Positions 61,120-64,000 of a stretch of DNA of 64,000 nt are shown piece after piece. How positions within the stretch are numbered: the first letter of the stretch is position 1; the number at the start of each line of letters is the position of its first letter. The translations under genes were made by a program, and so were the position numbers. The notes beneath the pieces are model-generated. The model had not been told where the DNA came from and made no database searches. It saw only the letters and a list, made by a program, of their open reading frames with translations. This DNA comes from CALNBC01 sp040768925 (GTDB taxonomy: Bacteria; Bacillota; Clostridia; Christensenellales; CALWSW01). Where the stretch lies: the NCBI GenBank assembly GCA_040768925.1, contig JAXGLZ010000002.1, forward strand, positions 794,350 through 858,349, in the 5' to 3' direction.

Positions 61120-61497
61120 TCATCCGCCGCGCAGCTCTTTTTGCGTCTTTTTGGGGAGTTTATCTAAAATAAGGCGGTAGGACCTGTCGCACAGTTCCCT
61201 CAAAACATCGTCGGGCACATCTCCGTCCAAATAGACCGAATTCCAGTTGCGCTTATCGCTGTAAAAACCGGGCACAACGTCGGGGTATTCCTTCCTGAGC
61301 AGCTCCGCCAGCAGCGGTTCGCATTTCAGGATCACCATGCTCCGCCCGTTATGCGGCGCGTATTTCGGGTCCGGGGTGCAGATGGCGGCAAACATTTTCC
61401 CGCCCACAAGGTAGCGGTCCCACTGCCATTCGGCCTTAAAATCGCGCTCTGCCCCGGGATTTTTCAGCAGATACTCATCGAGCCACCCGTATTTCAT
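61120..61497 (-). CDS. MmcQ/YjbR-family protein
   Basis: 125 residues; GGGGGATCGGTG precedes ATG 61497. Features include WDRYLVGGKMFAAICTPD, VILKCEPLLAELLRKEYPDV and VVPGFYSDKRNWNSVYLDGD, with RSYRLILDKLPKK, as in the double-wing DNA-binding MmcQ/YjbR family. Function unclear. Confidence 0.85.
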   Translation of the reverse strand: MKYGWLDEYLLKNPGAERDFKAEWQWDRYLVGGKMFAAICTPDPKYAPHNGRSMVILKCEPLLAELLRKEYPDVVPGFYSDKRNWNSVYLDGDVPDDVLRELCDRSYRLILDKLPKKTQKELRGG

Positions 61498-62121
61498 CAC
61501 CGATCCCCCAAGTTGCCGTTTTGCCAATTTTACCACATTGCGGAATCGAATGAAATCGAATCGTACCGGTGCAAAACGGATGAACCGCGTCGGTTGAATC
61601 GAGCCCGCGGCCGGAATCGGGGCCGACCCCCGTTAACGCGCTGCGATCAAGCGCGATCATGACTGTGTTTTGCACACGACCGGGTTACTCTTTTTGTTTT
61701 GCCCGGGTTGCGGGGAACGGCTAAATCGCGCCCGCCGCGATGATTTTATTCCAGACCGCTGCCGTCCGTTTGGGACCGATCGTCCTGACAGTATTTTAAT
61801 TCTGCTGCCTGGTACCATGTCGCTGCGCCCGCGAAGCCGATACGGTTTGGGGGCTGTTTCTCAATAGAGGCCGTCTTTGTTTGTATGCCTTCTCATTTTT
61901 GCAAAACAGCTTTATTTGCCTTGGCACAGAGTCTTGCTTTTTAGAGCTTTGACGGATATAATAAAAAAGCTTGCACCGGCTGTCGGCCGCGCATTTCGGC
62001 ATACGAACCTTCGCTCTTTCGCGGCAAGGCTTGCGAAAAAAACGGGCGGCAAAGCATGTTTGCCCGGGCATGCGCGGGGCGCATGCCGCCGGTCTTTTGA
62101 AAGGGCTGGTTTAAAACCGTT
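61498..62121. other. intergenic region upstream of the tRNA-Ser array
   Basis: About 620 bp. A promoter at 61934-61962 points toward the tRNA. The rest holds no supported gene. Confidence 0.45.
61934..61962 (+). promoter_or_regulatory. promoter upstream of the tRNA-Ser repeat array
   Basis: TTGCTT, 17 bp, TATAAT. It lies 178 bp before the first tRNA-Ser-like copy and could transcribe the array and the intact tRNA. Confidence 0.55.
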
Positions 62122-62139
62122 TATCGCAAACGGAATACG

Positions 62140-62316
62140 GAGGGATATCGAAGCGGTCATAACGGGGCTGACTCGAAATCATGTTAAAGTGATTCGAAAT
62201 CGCTCGTTTATGCAGAAAAGTGAATATGGAGAGGTATCGAAGTGGTCATAACGGGGCTGACTCGAAATCATGTTAAAGTGATTCGAAATCGCTCGTTTAT
62301 GCAGAAAGGTGAATAT
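62140..62316 (+). repeat. two tandem partial copies of tRNA-Ser (88 and 89 bp period)
   Basis: Units starting at 62140 and 62228 repeat the first about 45 nt of tRNA-Ser, including GTCATAACGGGGCTGACTCG and AAATCA of the anticodon arm, then continue into a different 44-bp sequence TGTTAAAGTGATTCGAAATC... that is the same in both. Neither can form an acceptor stem. A less exact copy of the tail seems to precede the first unit. Confidence 0.85.
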
Positions 62317-62405
62317 GGAGAGGTATCGAAGTGGTCATAACGGGGCTGACTCGAAATCAGTTTGAGGGAAACCTCACGTGGGTTCGAATCCCACCCTCTC
62401 CGCCA
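62317..62405 (+). tRNA. tRNA-Ser (anticodon CGA)
   Basis: 89-nt gene with a long variable arm and encoded CCA. The acceptor GGAGAGG pairs with CCTCTCC, the anticodon arm is CTGA-CTCGAAA-TCAG giving CGA, the variable arm is TTGAGGGAAACCTCA, and the T arm GTGGGTTCGAATCCCAC. Confidence 0.96.
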
Positions 62406-62715
62406 AATCTAAACCTCGTTATTGATACAATGGCGAGAAGCGAAAAAGTCCAGTAATGCTGGGCTTTTTCGCATTTTAGAGAAAAACCTGCACCGTTTTT
62501 AGAAGCGTTTTTTATGTCTTTTTTGCACCTTTCCGTGTCTTAATGCACCAGAGGTTTCTCTGTACCCTGCCTTTCGTGTCATAGTTGGGGAATCGTGTCA
62601 TAATGCACCAGACATGAATTTGCCCCGCTGCCAGCCGGTTTGCTCCGGAAGACGGCGGGGATTTTTTGTTTTGCTGATCGATGGCACAAAATAAAAATTG
62701 TCGCATTTGCAGTAC
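62406..62715. other. intergenic region with terminator and short direct repeats
   Basis: The hairpin GCGAAAAAGTCCAG/CTGGGCTTTTTCGC at 62440-62472 terminates tRNA-Ser. The 19-bp CGTGTCTTAATGCACCAGA at 62534-62552 recurs with one change (CGTGTCATAATGCACCAGA) at 62594-62612, and CGTGTCATAG lies between. These look like insertion-sequence debris but no IS was recognised. Confidence 0.5.
62440..62472 (+). terminator. terminator of tRNA-Ser
   Basis: 14-bp stem with one G-U pair and a 5-nt loop, ending in CTTTTTCGCATTTT. Confidence 0.8.
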
Positions 62716-62744
62716 TTGACAAGCGCAAAAAAGTTTGCTATTAT
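62716..62744 (+). promoter_or_regulatory. consensus promoter of the TetR / phasin operon
   Basis: TTGACA (62716-62721), 17 bp, TATTAT (62739-62744). Operator directly downstream. Confidence 0.85.
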
Positions 62745-62747
62745 TTG

Positions 62748-62759
62748 GTACGTACGTAC
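62748..62759. promoter_or_regulatory. TetR operator GTACGTACGTAC
   Basis: A 12-bp perfect palindrome starting 3 bp after the -10 element and 27 bp before the tetR ATG, consistent with autorepression. Confidence 0.7.
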
Positions 62760-62786
62760 GAACTAATTGGAAGCCGGAGGTGCACT

Positions 62787-63368
62787 ATGCAACGAAAGAC
62801 CGACAAAACAGGACCGTCCGAAAAAATTCTAAATACGGCATTTGAATGCCTTTCTACGAGGGGGTATGCCGCTGTAACAATGCGGAACATAGCTGATGAA
62901 GCTGGAGTTGCTTTGGGTCAAGTAACATACTATTACAAAAGCAAAGAGAATCTGTTTTTAGAGGTCATCAATATGATGATCCACCAGTATTTAAGTGAGA
63001 TTGAACAGAAGCTGGAATCGGCCACAGGTAAGAAGCAAAAATTTACTGCGCTTATGGCTTTTTTCAAAGAATTGCTCCAAGTCAATCCCAGTCTATTCAG
63101 GTTGTTTATTGATTTTACCGCACAGGCACTATGGATACCGTCCTTCCGAGAGAAAGTTAACAGCCTGTTTGAGAGACTAGCGGAAATTATAGAAAAAAAT
63201 CTAATGTTGAATGCGGACAAGTCAAGTTGGAAATCGGATTATTCCCCCCGAAGCGTTGCAAAGTTAATTCTTGGCGCTTTATATGGAACGTCTATTCAAC
63301 TCATGTTGAGTTCAGATAGTGATGTTTCTTTTGAGCCCTTAGATCTGGCAGAAAGCTTACTGGAATGA
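62787..63368 (+). CDS. TetR/AcrR-family autoregulator of the phasin / ABC1 operon
   Basis: 193 residues; CCGGAGGTGCACT precedes ATG 62787. The DNA-binding domain is KILNTAFECLSTRGYAAVTM, then RNIADEAGVALGQVTYYYKS. The ligand domain has FRLFIDFTAQALWIPSFREK. It is cotranscribed with the phasin-like gene (14 bp). Confidence 0.92.
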   Translation: MQRKTDKTGPSEKILNTAFECLSTRGYAAVTMRNIADEAGVALGQVTYYYKSKENLFLEVINMMIHQYLSEIEQKLESATGKKQKFTALMAFFKELLQVNPSLFRLFIDFTAQALWIPSFREKVNSLFERLAEIIEKNLMLNADKSSWKSDYSPRSVAKLILGALYGTSIQLMLSSDSDVSFEPLDLAESLLE

Positions 63369-63382
63369 AAGGAGTGCTTATT

Positions 63383-63721
63383 ATGACAAATGCATTTGAA
63401 AAATCGGTCAACCTAGGATTGGGCCTTTTGCTGTATTCACGTGAAAAAGTGGAGGAGTTTGTCGAGGAACTGGTCAGCAAAGGCGAGGTATCGAAAAAAG
63501 ACGCCCGGCAGTTTGCGGGCGACATCGTGCGGCGTGGAGAAGAGCAGCGTGAGGAGCTTAAAAAGTTAATTCAGGGTGAAGTCGAAAAGGCTTTGCGGCA
63601 AACCAATTTGGCTCAGAAAGAGGATACCGTGTCACAAGAGGAGTTAAGGCGCATTGTAAGAGAAGAGATTCACAGCGCGCTCCAAGAATGGGAAAACACG
63701 AAAGAAAACAAACTCGATTAA
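63383..63721 (+). CDS. phasin-family-like coiled-coil protein
   Basis: 112 residues; AAAGGAGTGCTTATT precedes ATG 63383. It begins NAFEKSVNLGLGLLLYSREK, then VEEFVEELVSKGEVSKKDAR, followed by a charged coiled coil EEQREELKKLIQGEVEKALR. This matches small phasin-like proteins that, in other Clostridia, precede an AarF/ABC1/UbiB kinase gene, as here. It may act on membrane lipids or stress response. Confidence 0.8.
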   Translation: MTNAFEKSVNLGLGLLLYSREKVEEFVEELVSKGEVSKKDARQFAGDIVRRGEEQREELKKLIQGEVEKALRQTNLAQKEDTVSQEELRRIVREEIHSALQEWENTKENKLD

Positions 63722-63739
63722 TGCACTTTCCAGTTGATG

Positions 63740-63793
63740 CAAGGGGGTAGTAAGTCTGGGATAGGATGTGCCTTTACAATCACTTCCCCCTTG
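63740..63793 (+). promoter_or_regulatory. stem-loop between the phasin-like and kinase-like genes
   Basis: CAAGGGGG and CCCCCTTG, extended by AGT/ACT, pair around a 30-nt loop. It could lower kinase expression relative to the phasin-like gene. Confidence 0.4.
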
Positions 63794-63818
63794 CCTCATA
63801 CTGCATGCGCGGAATTGG

Positions 63819-64000
63819 ATGAAAATGATGAGCTATAAAAGCAAGAGGTATCGCGAGATCATCGCAGTCTTTACAAAACATGGTATAGGACTAGGCGAGC
63901 GGTCTGTATCTCACGATTCTAGAAGGAAACAGTCAGACATCTTCGATATTGATGCGCCTTCAACCAAAGGTAGAGCTTCTAGGGGAAGACGGCTAAGGTA
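63819..64000 (+). CDS. AarF/ABC1/UbiB-family protein kinase-like, N-terminal part (runs off window)
   Basis: The visible 60 residues begin MKMMSYKSKRYREIIAVFTK, then HGIGLGERSVSHDSRRKQSD, which is the typical start (RYRExxxxxxKHG) of ABC1/UbiB proteins. The kinase-like core lies beyond the window. Two further ATGs follow the first, so the start is uncertain by two or three codons. The phasin-ABC1 pairing supports the call. Confidence 0.7.
   Translation, partial: MKMMSYKSKRYREIIAVFTKHGIGLGERSVSHDSRRKQSDIFDIDAPSTKGRASRGRRLR

Noticed and set aside
1..64000. CRISPR array, rRNA operon or prophage
   Set aside because: No regularly spaced short repeats, no rRNA sequence and no phage structural genes were seen. 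The only tandem arrays are the tRNA-Ser partial copies and the terminator duplication.

Overview
The window comes from a GC-rich, endospore-forming anaerobe of the Bacillota, most likely class Clostridia. The evidence is a GerA-type germinant receptor operon, LL-diaminopimelate aminotransferase (dapL), an ECF transporter operon, strong Shine-Dalgarno sites, several TTG/GTG starts, and many ferredoxin-type and flavin proteins. No rRNA operon, CRISPR array or prophage was seen. The species cannot be named from this sequence alone.

Layout. 1-2857 (minus): dapF-pyrG-dapL, the last truncated by the window edge. 3624-8417 (minus): a branched-chain amino acid ABC transporter, livK then livHMGF. 8803-15008 (minus): a HAD phosphatase, a MalY/PatB-type aminotransferase, a PNPOx-like protein, and an FHA / FtsW-RodA / class B PBP cassette for cell-wall growth. 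15357-17772 (minus): a Zn/Cd-type P-ATPase with its ArsR repressor and operator, divergent from a tiny Cys-Gly-tailed protein. 18285-22198 (minus): a metal/corrinoid-type ABC importer with a methyltransferase gene inside the operon. 22516-23521 (plus): azlCD. 23835-26516: a TetR repressor divergent from an exported flavin reductase, with a well-formed promoter and operator between them. 26974-28764: tRNA-Thr and an IS30-family insertion just upstream of radC.

29821-41245 is the most interesting part. Two genes matching the two halves of the plant Tm-1 protein are followed by a tandemly duplicated terminator segment and then by an ABC substrate-binding lipoprotein gene cut in two. The halves are separated by a 7.8 kb element that carries a large serine recombinase, a small ORF, a LytTR response regulator, a two-domain molybdenum hydroxylase and a GHKL-type sensor kinase. 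The two junctions rejoin in frame into a 330-residue protein, share a GT dinucleotide at the crossover, and reconstruct an attP with a strong dyad. This maps the element and its attB/attP from the sequence alone.

42522-46761 (plus): ecfA1-ecfA2-ecfT-truA-tadA, then a PduO-type cobalamin adenosyltransferase. 47037-52193: an Arg/Pro-rich unknown, a BaiN/HI0933-type flavoprotein, two small proteins, a rhodanese-like plus FMN-binding lipoprotein pair, and a radical SAM protein. 52344-56384 (minus): the germination operon. 57033-58115 (minus): ferredoxin, membrane Fe-S protein and ArsR under an ArsR-like operator. 58344-61497 (minus): a disulfide oxidoreductase, an Fpg/Nei-family protein and a MmcQ/YjbR protein. 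62140-62405 (plus): tRNA-Ser preceded by two tandem partial copies of itself. 62787-64000 (plus): a TetR / phasin-like / ABC1-kinase operon cut off by the window edge.

Two imperfect copies of a roughly 277 bp element with about 28 bp terminal inverted repeats lie at 15024-15298 and 41983-42260 in opposite orientation. They look like a non-autonomous, MITE-like repeat family.
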